Assembly: GCA_013400115.1 (NCBI GenBank)
Contig: VXBP01002900.1
Span: 145,117-209,116, forward strand
DNA from: Rhinopomastus cyanomelas
Lineage: Eukaryota; Chordata; Aves; Bucerotiformes; Rhinopomastidae
Direction: 5' to 3'
DNA length: 64,000 bases
Shown: positions 1-11,296 of the stretch, one piece after another
How positions within the stretch are numbered: position 1 is the first letter of the stretch
Layout of the letters: each line of letters starts with the position of its first letter
The notes under the pieces: generated by a model
The model's input: only the letters and a program-made list of their open reading frames with translations
The model's database searches: none
What the model was told of the DNA's origin: nothing
Program-made: the position numbers and the translations under genes

Positions 1-246
1 GATCCACAGGTGAAGAGGCACCAGGAAACCCCATCTTGCTGCTGGCCACAACCTGCAGGGCAACCTGCACACAATACAGGGGGTCAAGCTTCCTCTAGCC
101 TTACTAACCCACCCCTAGCTTCTCAACCTGCATGATGATCCTTCACTCTTGATAAATGTAGGTCTAAAAGCAGCCTGCTGTTGGGGTCAACAGACCGTTG
201 TGGACCATGGTGGTGAGAAAACTCATTGTTCTTCCAAGTGTCAAGA

Positions 247-397
247 CGCACATCTGGAGCGTTGTGTCCAGTTCTGGGCCCCTCAGATGAAGAAGGACAC
301 GGAGCAACTGGATGGAGTCCAGCAGAGAACAACAAGGATGACTAATGAAGGGGAGCACCTCTCTGATGAGGAAAGGCTGTGGGAGCTGGGTCTCTTA
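247..397 (+). mobile_element. CR1 LINE fragment, ORF2 C-terminal region, no 3' end
   Basis: Translation gives the CR1 ORF2 signature LERCVQFWAP, KKDTEQL and EEHL/DEERL-like blocks, which lie downstream of the reverse transcriptase core. Both ends are missing: the match stops after the GGGTCTCTT block and no tip or octamer tail follows. CR1 copies are normally truncated only at 5', so the lost 3' end implies a later deletion or break. Confidence 0.8.
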
Positions 398-551
398 AAA
401 CCAGTTCACTGACAGTGTCCACAATGTGCTGCTTCCTTCCAAGGAAAATTCTACTAGGGGCTGAGAGACTGACAACGAGTGGCCTGTTAGTCTTGGGGCA
501 ATAACCAAAAAAATGCTAATTAAAAACAATATAAACATGGTGATTAAGAGA

Positions 552-801
552 GCAGAATCGCAGAATCACTGAACATTAGGGATTGGAAGGGACCTCAGAA
601 GATCTTCTGGTCCAATCCCCCTGCCAGAGCACCATCACCGAGACCAAGTCGCACAGGAACATGTCTAGGAGGGTTTTAAACATCACTGAATCACAAACAT
701 CAGGGATGGGAAGGGACCTCGGAAGATCTTCTGGTCCCATCCCCCTGCCAGAGCAGCATCACCTAGACCAAGTGGCAAAGGAACGTGTCCAGGAAAGGGT
801 T
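552..801 (-). mobile_element. Two adjacent CR1 3' ends, same orientation
   Basis: Two tips lie head to tail. The left copy (552-683) continues past the tip into the GGAACATGTCTAGGAGGG segment and TTTTAAACATC. The right copy (684-801) does the same and stops at AGGAAAGGG. Both share an unusual GATCTTCTGGTCC in place of GATCATCTAGTCC, so one probably arose from the other by local duplication. Confidence 0.85.
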
Positions 802-1025
802 AGAAAGCAGTTAGTGCTTTACGAGAGGGGCAGTTGTTATGGACGTCTGCCAATATTCAGACATAGACTCGTAGAATCATAGACCTGGACTTGTTGACCC
901 TCGCGGAGTTTGCGCGGGCACAGATCACAAGCCACGCCGCTCATGGATCCAGCATGGTCTGCAGAAACCCGTATGAGTTAAAAAACACTCTCCAAGTGAA
1001 AGGGGTGTTTTACTGAGAGGTTAAA

Positions 1026-1074
1026 CCACAGAATCTCATAACATGAGGGACTGGAAGGGACCTCGAAAGGTCAT
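1026..1074 (-). mobile_element. CR1 tip remnant
   Basis: About 49 bp match the extreme 3' end of a minus-strand CR1 (CACAGAATC...GGGACTGGAAGGGACCTCGAAAGG). It is severely 5'-truncated. Confidence 0.7.
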
Positions 1075-2242
1075 AAAGGTGGGGCTGTGCTTTAATTCCC
1101 AGAGAAGCAACACCCACTGCTAAAATGTTTGCAGTGCTTCAGTGGAAGTGAGCTACAGCACGACCTTAGCAATGTCCTCTCCTTCCAGTAACAACAGACA
1201 AGACAGTGCTGTTCCTTTTTGTTCCCCCAGAAAACACTTTCTTTTCCTTTCTTCTCAGTGTCTTTACGCGGCGCGGCACAGAACATAATTACTTTACACT
1301 GCGGGCTCAAAAAGTCACTAAGCAGCTGATAAAAGGCAAAGAAATCAGTATGATTTCCAGGCTGGAAAAAGGGATTTTCTTATTGGAGCTGATAACTCTC
1401 ACCAAGGGCTACGGGCTTCTGTTCCATCAATTTGAGGAGCTCATAATCTCTGCATTATGAATGTTCAACCAGGATATTTCCTGCTGGAGCGCATCGGGCA
1501 CCTTCGATACGGCGGCTCCTGTTGTCACTGCTGGGTAAACAGCTTTTGACACGTTTTCAATGTGATTACATTAGAACAAGTGGGTCATGATTGATAACCT
1601 AATATTCAGGCCATGCAAATCATCAATCACGGGGAGTATATTAATTATTCAATGTAACCGTCTAACGCGAGAATCAATGTTGGAAACGAAGAAAAGAAGC
1701 TCCCAGCTCCCAGCAGAGACTACACCAGATAATAAAAAAGGAATACTAAATAATTTCAGCCCATAATTCTGTTTAATAAAATCCATTTATTTAGCTGTCA
1801 AACACGGGATACAAATATTTTTTTAAAAAAACAAGATAATGAAAAATATCTTTAATTTTTTTTCCTGTGGAAGAGAGACTTTTGCGTTTTTGCGCCGCGA
1901 TTCAGTGTGAGCTCCAGAAAGACACCGCAAATAATGGGTGTAGCAGTGATGTATGTGAAGAAAGACTATCACTCGGAGAAAACAGGTGTCCTCAGTTGTG
2001 CCTGGTGAGGTTAAATCAATTATGACAGCGTGACACATGGTCTGCAACAAGGCAAGGACCGTGCGCATCAAACACACGCGCACGGAGCAGCAGGTCTGCA
2101 CGGGAGGGAAGACATTCTGTCCTTAAACAACCTAGAGCCAAAAGTGACTCAAGGAGCTAAAGCAGCCCTAGAGAGAAGGACCTTTGCAGTGTCTGCTGTC
2201 CTTCTGAAGGGTCAGAAATGGTCACCAAGCATGTTTGCAATG
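1075..2242. other. Single-copy stretch with a conserved-element look at 1555-1665
   Basis: I found no CR1 and no coding exon here. Positions 1555-1665 carry closely packed homeodomain-type cores (GATTGAT, TTAATTATT), a perfect octamer ATGCAAAT at 1613-1620 and an ATCAATCA motif. This composition is typical of developmental non-coding elements in vertebrates. The flanks are AT-rich with T-runs near 1820-1865. The enhancer role is inferred. Confidence 0.35.
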
Positions 2243-2728
2243 CAGAATCCACAGAATCACAAAACACTAGGGGTTGGAAGGGACCTCGAAAGATCATCTA
2301 GTCCAATCCCCCCAACCATAGCAGCATCACCTAGATCAAGTCATAGAATCATGAAGTCATTAGGGATTGGAAGGGACCTCGAAAGATCATCTAGTCCAAT
2401 CCCCTCACTACAGCACGATCACCTAGATCAAGTCCCTCAGGAACATATCTAGGAGGGTTTTAAACACCTCTAGAGAAGGAGACTCCATAATATCCTCCCG
2501 TTCCAGTGCTCTGTCACCCTCACCATGAAGAAGTTCCTTCTCATATTGATGTGGAACCTCCTCTGTTACAGCTCACACCCACTGCCCCTTGTCCTATCAT
2601 TAGGTGCCACTGAGCAGAACCTGTCTCCATCCTCCTGACACCCACCCCTCACATACTTATAGACATGAGAGAGGTCAACCCTCAGTCTCCTTTTTTCCAA
2701 GCTCAAGAAACCCAGCTCCCTCAGCCAG
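2243..2728 (-). mobile_element. CR1 LINE, 5'-truncated, double tip
   Basis: Reading on the minus strand, the copy contains the ORF2 end (ELGL, CLYVx-like blocks), the 3' UTR and two tandem tips, 2250-2339 and 2340-2441. The tip boundary is at AAGTCATAGAATC, the same junction used in other tip arrays in this window. It is truncated on the right inside the CTCCCTCAGCC block. Confidence 0.9.
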
Positions 2729-3413
2729 TGTCCCACCTATAAAACCTTGTGTGTTGGGTGTAATGACTGCTGTTGCTACACGATGCTGTGCAGGGTATGT
2801 TCTTGTGTGGGAGAAAACACACCTAATACACTAGTCCCTCACTCCACCCTGTCCCTGCTTTGAGCTATCTGTGTACTGCCAGGAAGAAATGCTGCTCTTC
2901 TCCCAGATGAGCCTTCTTCTGCTTCCCCCCACCATGGAAATGGTGCAGAGCTCCAGAGAAGTGTGTGCAGAGCATTTGTTGCATGCAAATAGCTGCCAAA
3001 TAAATCATTGTATATTGCAGCACAACCCCTGAGGGGGTTTGTACCTATGGAACTTGCTACTGTCACTCCAGCTCCCCATATACCTTAATCATGTCATTCA
3101 TTCAGCAAGAAGGATGAATGTTACAGCTCGAGACTTTAATCCCTCTCTGCCAGGATCTGATTCTCAGAAAGAGAGAGAGAGAGCAGGAAATCCAGAGGCA
3201 AGAAATCTTTAGGTAGGAGTCAAAGACCATTATTTCTCAGCACGGGGTTTAGGCAAGGACTGCGCTGTGAGAATGCCTCCCTAAAATATTCCAGGAGATA
3301 CGTATCGCACGAGAACACGCGCTGGGCACGCGTGCACGTACGTGTGCAGAGAGCATCAACAGCACCTGTGAGGCAGCGAATTTGTGACCTTTTAAAGCAT
3401 CTGAAAAACCCTT
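2729..3413. other. Single-copy stretch with short simple repeats
   Basis: I see no gene. There is a (GA)n tract at about 3168-3183 and an alternating purine-pyrimidine run rich in CA/CG steps at about 3326-3348, of the type able to adopt Z-DNA. Confidence 0.4.
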
Positions 3414-3691
3414 ATCCTTCACGGGAGATGTTTAAGACCCGCCTGGATGTGTTCCTGTGCAAGTTGGTCTAGGTGATCCTGCTGTTGCAGGGGGATTAGA
3501 CTGGATGATCTTTGGAGGTCCCTTCCAATCCCTAATGAGTCCATGATTCTATGATTCTGTGACTTGGTCTAGGTGATGCTGTTGTGGCAGTGGGATTGGA
3601 CTAGATGATCTTTGGAGGTCCCTCCCAATCCCTAATAAGTCTATGATTCCATGATTCTACATCTTGGTCCAGCTGATCCTGCTGTGGTGAC
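3414..3691 (+). mobile_element. CR1 3' end with three tandem tips
   Basis: The copy begins in the TTCACGGGAGATGTTTAAGACCCGCC segment and has two complete tips followed by a third that stops at GATCCTGCTGTGGTGA, before its tail. Unit joins read GATTCTGTGACTTGG and GATTCTACATCTTGG. Tail sequences are degenerate (AGTCCATGATTC, AGTCTATGATTC). Confidence 0.88.
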
Positions 3692-3907
3692 CTTTAACTC
3701 TCCAGGGGAGCAAAGCACTGGCTGTGTCTTGGTTTGAGGGCATGAAACCACAGCTGCATGGGCAATTGAAAGCAAGCTATTAATTGTAAACACAACAGGT
3801 ACTCAGTGAGAAGGTGGCTCTTGAAGATTGGGCATTGACTGAAGAATTGTTTGGTCAGGTTGCAGCGCTGGTTTCAAGAACCACATGCAGTAAATGGTTT
3901 TCTTGAA

Positions 3908-4218
3908 ACATGAGAAGGAACTTCTTCACTTCTGACAGAGCGCTGGAACAGGCTGTCCAAGGGAGGTTGTGGAGTCTGAGTCTCCTTCTCTGGAGATGTT
4001 TAAGACCCACTTGGATGTGTTCCTGTGTGGCGTGGTTGAGGTGATCCTGCTGTGGTAGGGGGATTGGACTAGATCAGCTTTTGAGGTTCCCCTCCAATCC
4101 CTAGTGTTCCATGATTCTATGATTCTGTGACTTGGTCTAGGTGATTCTGCTGTGGCAGGGGGATTGGACTGGATGATCTTTCGAGGTCCCCTCCAATCCC
4201 TGATGATTCTATGATTCT
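3908..4218 (+). mobile_element. CR1 3' end with double tip
   Basis: The copy starts at ACATGAGAAGGAACTTCTTC, has a short TCTGAG insertion in the GTGGAGTCTCC block, and ends with two tips joined at GATTCTGTGACTTGG (about 4128). It lies in the same orientation only about 215 bp from the CR1 at 3414-3691, so the two may derive from one element split by unrelated sequence. Confidence 0.88.
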
Positions 4219-5400
4219 TTTTACGTCTTTATTCCTTATTATCACCCAGGAAAACTCTGCTTTAATAGTGCCAGCAGGTGCTGTGGTGAATCAGTGGCAG
4301 TGACTCTCTCGAAGGCAAAAAGCTTCTACTGGAAAGGGATTCCTTAGAGCATTCACCCCGCGCACGAGGTCACGTTGTTCGTTTTCAGCGCTGGGTTTAG
4401 GACTGAACTCCAGGCACAAACACACATGCACTTTTAACCCCTAATGTCACCCTGGGTGTGGAGGTGATCAGCTTTTTCCTCTCAGTTATTCCTCTGCAGC
4501 CTCTGCTCTCAAAGTCGCTCGGCACTTGCTTTCCGCGGCGCGTGGGTTTGCACAAGGCGGTTCAAGTACATCCAGGTTTCGGATCTTCACCAAATAGTTC
4601 TGCACTCATTTTTTACTTCTTTTTTTTTGGTCTCCCTCCTCCTCTCTGCATTTTCAGAGTTTGCTGCCCAACATCAGCAAAACAGCCCTGCTGTCAGAAG
4701 GAAATAATATCCCAAGCAGTAATAGGCAGAGTCTTTGTGTGGAAACTCACCTTACTCTGACAGGCCATGTCCTTATTATTTTTTTATCAGGAGAGACGTG
4801 TGTTTTACAGGACAAATAGGAAGACACGAGCATTACCCGAGTGACCCTGCCACCCAGCTTTTGCAAATCTGCAAAGGTGAGATGCCATGCCACGGAGCAG
4901 GCTTCTATTCTTGGTCCTGTCAGTAGCCCGCTAGCGGTGCTGGGTGCTCACCTTGGCTCTCTGCACCTTAGTTATGTCGTCTGTAAAACAGGGATGAGGG
5001 CGTAAAGTCTGCTTAGATTTGTGGCTGACAGAAGTAATGCAGCTGGCTGAGTTTCTGTGGGAATTGCTGTTATTCCTTCTCAGAGTCTGAATAAATTGGA
5101 GGGGCAAGTGACAACCCCACAGAGCACAGCGAGGAGGATTTCTCCTTCAAAGCCGCCAAGCTGTTGTAGAGCTCTAACCTAGGGTTCTGCGGCTGTGTGA
5201 CCCCCTCTTGTGCCTCCTGTGTGAAGAAGAGTCTTCTGAGCTTTGTGTTTCTGGGATCTGTGCTTCCCCCTCACTTCCAAGTGTTCCTGCACAGCAACTG
5301 GTTTTGCAGGAGTCTCCTCCAAAGGGCTGTAAGAACAGCCAGTCACAGGCAGCATCTGCAACCAGCCACCTGCTGCAAACAGAGGGAAAGGGGAAAGATC
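4219..5400. other. Single-copy stretch, nothing recognised
   Basis: I found no CR1, LTR or credible exon. A T-run lies at about 4621-4628. Open frames here are short and lack any family signature. Confidence 0.4.
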
Positions 5401-5942
5401 AATCATAGAACCATAGAAACATTAGGCATTGGAAGGGACCTCGAAAGATCATCCAGTCCAATCCCTCTGCCACAGCAGGATCATCTAGACCAAGTCACAT
5501 AGGAACACATCCGGGTGGGTCTTAAATGCCTTCAGAGAAAGTGACTCCACAACCTCCCTGGGCAGCCCGTTCCAGTGCTCCATCACCCTCACCATGAAGA
5601 AGTTCCTTCTGATATTTATATAGAAGCTCCTATTTTCCAGCAGCTCTCACTCATTGCCCCTCGTCCTATCACTAGATGCCACTGAGCAGAGCCTGGCTCC
5701 ATCCTCCTGACACCTACCCTTCACATATTTATAAACATTAATGAAGTCACCCCTCAGTCTCCTCTTCTCCAAGGTCAAGACACCCAGCTCCCTCAGCCTC
5801 TCCTCATAAAGGAGGTTGCTCCACTTCCTTCATCATCCTCGTTGCTCTGCACTGGACTCCCCCCAGCAGCTCCGTGTCTTTCTTGAGCTGAGGGTCCCAG
5901 AACTGGACACAAGACTCCAGATGTGGTCTCACTAGGGCAGGG
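5401..5942 (-). mobile_element. CR1 LINE, 5'-truncated, about 540 bp
   Basis: A continuous minus-strand copy runs from the octamer tail (left) through the tip, the 3' UTR and ORF2 C-terminal region to the CCAGATGTGGTCTCACTAGGG block. ORF2 is broken by small indels. CR1 makes no regular target-site duplication and none is visible. Confidence 0.92.
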
Positions 5943-6747
5943 ACCAAAATAAGCACAATATCAGGCGATAAACTTATTCACCTGGTTGGACTCCTCATCT
6001 TCTGACTCCTCTGCTTCCTTAGCCAGGAGAAGTGTCTCTGAGTGTTTTCCCTGCTGTTCTGTTCTCTGTTTATTTTGTTTCCTACCAAGTGTCTGCTACT
6101 GGCCACGTCTGAGACAGAAGCTGGGATAAATGGGCCTTGGGTCTAGCTTTGTAGAGTCGTTCTCATGCGGGAATCTCATCTTCATTATCTGAAAAATTAG
6201 GTTTCAGGTTGAGTTTTCCCCAGACTCCCCATGATGACGAATGATGTGAAGAAAACATTAAGACAAAAAGCGCTCAAAAGTGGCTGATTTCGGGTGGCGC
6301 GGGATGACAGCTTCGTATCACGGCTGAATGCAAATAGCTTCCTGCCTGCTCTCACCTTCAAATCCTTAATGGAGACAGTAAAATAAGACAAATCTTATAT
6401 TAGTACACCCTGGAGCCCATCAATCATTCCCTTTCCTCAACAGAATGCAATTACCTTTGTTTATGATTTTTCCTACAGTTTTGAATCCAAACTGAACCAC
6501 TTTTCAATGAATTAGGAGAAGGAGAGTTTTGAGATGCACGCACAGTTTCCCACGTTATTATCTCTGTGCTCTGAGTTCTTGATTTTTTTTTAAGGAAGAA
6601 AAATAGCAGGCAAGCATGTACATAAAGCAAATAGTTTATAACCCCCTGCCTGTGGCCAGAGCTCCACAGAAGCTGTGTTGCTTCCATTTCTCGTTGTACT
6701 TGTTTTAGGGCAATAGAAAGACAGGCTAGATGAAAGATCCAGTCATC

Positions 6748-6931
6748 CAACGAGGATGATGAAGCACTGGAAGGGCTGCCCAGGGTGGGTGTGGAGTCTC
6801 CTTCCCCAGAGACATTTAAAACCTGACATGTTCCTTTGTGACTGGATTCAGGTGATCCTGCTGTGGCAGGGGGATTGGACTAGATGATCTTTTGAGGTCC
6901 CTTCCCATCCCTCGTGTTCTGTGATTCTGTG
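6748..6931 (+). mobile_element. CR1 3' end with internal deletion
   Basis: The left edge matches the CAACGAGGATGATGAAG segment, which is joined directly to AGCACTGGAAGGGCTGCC. That skips several hundred bases of the usual CR1 order. A single tip with a GTTCTGTGATTCTGTG tail follows. The join lies at a shared GAAG, suggesting deletion through short homology. Confidence 0.85.
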
Positions 6932-7318
6932 GTTTGTGCTGAGCTGCTCTTTCTACCAAGGCAGATGTTGTGTTTTTGACAGCAGAAGATGAATCAGCTG
7001 TGGCTCTTTGGGCAACACTCCTCCTCTGGGCCCGTTACCTGCTGCCAATTTTTCAGAACTATGTGAGGTTTGGAGCGCTGGTGATTAGGCTTTGTACTTT
7101 TGGCACGAGGTCTGACATCTGGACCACCCAGGTGAATGTCCACTGCAGTTCAGGCATCCAGTGTCTCTACGTGCTGGGAATGCCCCATTCCAAAACAACA
7201 ATCTGTGACCTCTCTGTGCTGCAGAATCTGCTTGTTCTCCAAATGCAGAAGATGACTCCTGAAAGAACAGAATAAAAGTACCACAAGTAACTTGTTGTTT
7301 TCAAAAGCCCAACCCCAG

Positions 7319-7408
7319 CTTGATCTAGGGGATCCTGCTCTGGCAGGGGGATTGGACCAGATGATCTTCCGAGGTCCCTTCCAACCCCTAACGTTCTGTG
7401 CTTCTGTG
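7319..7408 (+). mobile_element. CR1 tip only
   Basis: A single isolated tip (CTTGATCTAGGGGATCC to TTCTGTGCTTCTGTG) with nothing upstream of the CTTGG boundary. It is one of several solitary tips of unit length in the window. Confidence 0.85.
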
Positions 7409-8441
7409 AAACGCGGGTGTCGCAGCGAAGACGCATTAGAAGGCAGGTTACGGCAACTGCTCCGGGGTTCTTCATCACTCGTGACTGCCGTTTAGCCTGG
7501 AGATGCCATGTTCCACCCACAAATCACATGTCCGCTCGCCAATCCCCCCAGCCACAGCCAGCCAGTAATTGTTTGCTGCACAGGCTCCGTAACACTTCAT
7601 TAGTTCTGCCACACATCCACTTCCACCGAAGGGAACTTTCCAAAATTAAAAAGCACAGGGCTCCATTACACCTCCCATCTATTTTTAGCGGGGAAAAAAA
7701 AAACCAGAGGAAATGCAACGGAGGAAGAGGGCTGCTCACACCACAGTTTACAACCTGAAGCAGAAGCGCAGCCTGCGTGTCGTTGGGTTCTCTCCTGTCA
7801 ATCTCACGTTTCTCCAATGAGACCGTGAGAAATGTACGAAGTTATGTGATCGTTTCTGACAGTCCTTGGCAGCTGGGCAGGCAACCGTTGGAAAGGATAT
7901 CTCTCTCCCGATCCAAGATTAAATTTGGACTGAAACACAGGGCTCATTTAGGCAGCAATTAAAGGACCTTATAGACTGAGGGAGAATGAAATGATAAATG
8001 CAAAGAGGCTTATTTAATGGGGATATTAAGTAAACTGCTGGTAAAAATGCCCATTTATCATCCACTGATTCCTAATTGGTTTCCTGTTCCTGCCTGCATG
8101 TGGCATTTTCAGAAGAAATTACCTTCCTTTAGTGCGGCTGCTGCAAATGCAATAAATCAAACCCGTAGATTTCTGGCTAATTTAGATGGAGCCTAAATTG
8201 GAGCCAAAGCATGCAAGAGTGCTTGCAATTAATGTTCGTTACAACTTTCAGCCTCAAAAACAGGAAGGATCATTTTAAGGCACCGTTCCCAAGCAAGGAC
8301 ACTGTTTCAGGGCTTGGCCACCCTTGATGTGCTTAACAGAAATCACTTGCCTTTGAAAGCAATTGACCTTCCTGGAAACTACCTGGGAATCCTGGTTGAA
8401 ATCTAGCGACCCTTGAAACAGCTGTACATCAAGATAATTAA
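7409..8441. other. Single-copy stretch with conserved-element look at about 7930-8280
   Basis: The right half is AT-rich and CR1-free, with closely spaced TTTAAT, CTAATT, GCAATTAATG and ATGCAAT/ATAAAT motifs. That composition resembles vertebrate developmental non-coding elements. I see no exon. Conservation cannot be tested from one sequence. Confidence 0.3.
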
Positions 8442-8741
8442 AGAATCACATTGGGGATTGGAAGGGACCTCGAAAGATCATCCAGTTCAATCCCCCTGCC
8501 GCAGCAGGATCACCTAGATCAAGTCACAGAATCAGAGAATCATTAGGGATGGGAAGGGACCTCGAAAGATCATCTAGTCCAATCCCCCTGCCACAGCAGG
8601 ATCATCTAGACCAAGTCTTAGCATCATAGACTCATTAGGGACTGGGAGGGACCTTGAAAGATCACCTAGTCCAATCCCCCTGCCACAGGAGGATCACCTA
8701 GACCAAGTTGTAGAGTTGGTCAGGGTTAGAAGGGACCACAG
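8442..8741 (-). mobile_element. CR1 array: three young tips plus one older tip module
   Basis: Three minus-strand young tips lie head to tail (about 8442-8521, 8522-8611, 8612-8706). They are followed by a 35-bp older-type tip module at 8707-8741 (GGGTTAGAAGGGACCACAGG). Joins occur at CAAGTCACAG, CAAGTCTTAG and CAAGTTGTAG. The same old-plus-young order occurs at 47801 and 56999. Confidence 0.88.
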
Positions 8742-8744
8742 GTT

Positions 8745-8795
8745 CTCTCACCAAGCAAGCTCTCTCACCAAGCAAGCTCTCTCACCAAGCAAGCT
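8745..8795. repeat. 17-bp tandem repeat, three copies
   Basis: The unit CTCTCACCAAGCAAGCT starts at 8745, 8762 and 8779 with no mismatch across the shared bases. It abuts the right edge of the CR1 tip array. Confidence 0.9.
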
Positions 8796-9528
8796 CAACA
8801 ATCTACCACTCTCAGACCTCATGGTTTCCAGAGAGGAAGATGCTTGAGTTTCCCTTAAGCCAGCTGCAGCTCGTCTGCCAAGCACTTAGTCCAATTAAGT
8901 CCCAATTTTACACCACTTTTCAGCCACATGTTACAACAAACAACAGAGTCGAAACCCACACATGGTTTCTGACTTTGGAATAATGACAATTGAAGAAGGA
9001 AAGAATTGAATTTCCTGTGGTTCCTTTTAAAAATACAAGATGTGTGATGTTCTAATGGCCTCAGATCAGCGCACATGGAATAGCGCTTGGTGCCAACCGA
9101 CTGCAGGGTTGTACAGGAGTGGAGAAGTCCTGGTGTAAACAAAGAGGCAGAGCACTGCACTGAGTAGCTGGGAACTCATTACTCAGCCAAAACCGTGCAC
9201 ACGGCTGGTGGGAGTCACATCCACTGGCAGGAGGGGAAAGCATGTTCATGTTCAAAGCAGCTGCTGTTATCCAGCAGGGGCAAAGTGAGCAGATTCTGAT
9301 CTCATAGGCCTAGAAATGAGGAGTAATTCCAGTGTTTCCATAGTGGTTGCAAAAGTGCAGAACAGTTGTGGGAAAGTCTTAATCAGCCCACAGTGTAATT
9401 GACTCCATCAAGTCCTCATGAACTCATTGGGAGCGTGACTGCAATCCCACAGACGAGCAGATTTGGTTGAGCACGTTTTGTTCCCTTTAAATGGCATCTC
9501 AATCCCACACACAGTTCATCCGCCCCAG

Positions 9529-9962
9529 TATCTGGAATCTTGTGTCCAGTTCTGAGCCCCTCAGCTCAAGAAAGACACAGAGCTGCTGGAGGGAGTCCAC
9601 TGTAGAGCAATGAGGAGGATGAAGGAAGTGGAGCACCTCCCTGATGAAGACAGGCTGAGGGAGATGGGTCTCTTTAGCCTGGAGAAGAGGAGACTGAGGG
9701 GTGACCTCGTGAATGTCTATAAATATGTGAAGGATGGGTGTCAGGAGGATGGAGGCAGCCTCTGCAAAGTGTCATCTAGTGACGAGGGGCAATGGTTGTA
9801 AGGAGGTTCCACATCAATATAAGAAGGAACTTTTTCATGGTGAGAAGAGCCCTGGAAGGGGCTGCCCAGGGAGGCTGTGGAGTCTCCTTCACTGGAGACG
9901 TTTGAGACCCACTTGAACAAGTTTCTGTGCACCTTGGTCTAGGTCATCTAGATTCTGTGATA
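9529..9962 (+). mobile_element. CR1 LINE, 5'-truncated, damaged tip
   Basis: The copy covers the CR1 ORF2 C-terminal region from TGTGTCCAGTTCTG through KRRLRGDL and KYVKxGCQEDG blocks to the 3' UTR. The tip has lost its middle: GGTCTAGGTCATCTAG runs straight into ATTCTGTGATA. Confidence 0.9.
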
Positions 9963-10573
9963 TTTCTCTTTGTCTGCTTGTGCTTCCTTACATCACAGGC
10001 TATCGCAGATCCCAAGCCTGCTCTTTGCTGTTGGTAATTGATATGATCCTCAACTAGTGCTAGAAGTTTACCGCTCCGCTGTTATTTGCTCAGTTTTCTG
10101 AGGAATTTCAATTGTATTCCTGTAACCGTGTTTATACGTCCAATATGTGTCAAGTCTGAGGGCACCGAGAGTTTAACGGTTTCGAGTAAGTAGTGAAGTC
10201 ACATCTGGAAAGCAGCATTTCTTGGAATTTGAATAATACACTCATCTTACCGTAACGCCAAACAGGAAAGGTTTCTGTATAGAAACACATAACTTTGAAC
10301 AAATATTATTTGTATTCCCATCTTCAGAAGCACCAGTGCTGGAATGTGGCCAGAACATTCAGTTTAATTAGGTCATGTACTCACATCTGCTTTTTTTCCC
10401 TCCGCTCTTTATTCACCAGCTTGAATTTGGAAAGCTTTAGTACGTCGGTGAAAACAGATTTAACCCTACCGCTCAGGTTGGGGAAGGAGCAAGAGGAAGA
10501 GTATCAAATGCAAACTGAACCTGTCCTCTGCCAAGGACATGGATGTCCCTCCAATTCGTTCCCTTTTCCCACC

Positions 10574-10726
10574 ATAGAATGATAGAATCATAGAATCAGT
10601 AGGGTTTGGAAGGGACCTCCAAAGATCATCCAGTCCAATCCCCCTGCCACAGCAGGATCACCTAGACCAAGTGGCACAGGAACATATCCAGGTGGGTCTT
10701 AAACATGTCCAGTGAAGGAGCCTCCA
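10574..10726 (-). mobile_element. CR1 3' end
   Basis: The tail of three ATAGAATSA-type octamers, one tip, and the GGAACATATCCAGGTGGG/TCTTAAACATG segment are present. It stops at AGTGAAGGAGCCTCCA. Confidence 0.9.
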
Positions 10727-10956
10727 AGCCTTTTCCTAAGAGCCACTCCTTCTGAGCCAGCGACTTCACAGAGTTCCTCTTCCAGCGGCGGCTGGCTTCT
10801 CCACCAAGCTACTGCTCCCATATCCTTTTCTGTTGGCTGCTCTTCTTCCTTCTTAATGATTCTCCTCATTTTTTTGAAGGTTAGACTCCTTTTTAGTGAG
10901 ATTGATCTTCCTCCTTTGAGACTTCCATGCTGTATAAAGAACACTAAGAGAGCTCT

Positions 10957-11099
10957 GAGCTCTCACTGCCAAACTCGCCCCTTACTCTTCCTGTCTTTCA
11001 TCAAGGGCATTCTGGGTCATTTGCTCTGACCTCTCAGTGCCAAGCTCTCCTTCTTACTCTTCCTCTATCTTTCATCAAGGGCATTCTGGGTCATTTGAT
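10957..11099. repeat. Tandem duplication of about 71-74 bp
   Basis: Two copies, 10957-11027 and 11028-11099, share CTCTCASTGCCAARCTC, CTTACTCTTCCT and TTTCATCAAGGGCATTCTGGGTCATTTG. The right part is identical and the left part diverged. The sequence is not CR1. Confidence 0.85.
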
Positions 11100-11128
11100 A
11101 GTAGAGAAAACACTGACTTGTGTCAGCA

Positions 11129-11292
11129 GCTGGGAACAGGCTGCCCAGGGAGCTGGTGGAGTCCCCATCCCTGGAGGTGTTTAAAAACCGAGTAGCTAGA
11201 GAACTTGAGGCCATGGTCTAGGGCTTAGGGAGCTGTTGGGATGAGGGCTGCACTTGATGATCCTAGAGGTCCTTTCCAGCCATGATGATTCC
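11129..11292 (+). mobile_element. Older CR1 3' end, different subfamily
   Basis: It retains the CR1 order GGGAACAGGCTGCCCAGGG, GTGGAGTCCCCATCCCTGGAGGTGTTTAA and ends in GAGGTCCTTTCCAGCCATGATGATTCC. The stretch before the tail (GGGATGAGGGCTGCACTTGATGATCC) differs from the young family. It is diverged and lacks a clean octamer tail. Confidence 0.75.
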
Positions 11293-11296
11293 ATTA

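Noticed and set aside
862..886. Possible CR1 tail (GTAGAATCATAGAC)
   Set aside because: Only about two octamers with no following tip sequence; too short to call.
3326..3348. Alternating CG/CA run as a functional Z-DNA site
   Set aside because: Too short to claim a function; noted only as sequence composition.
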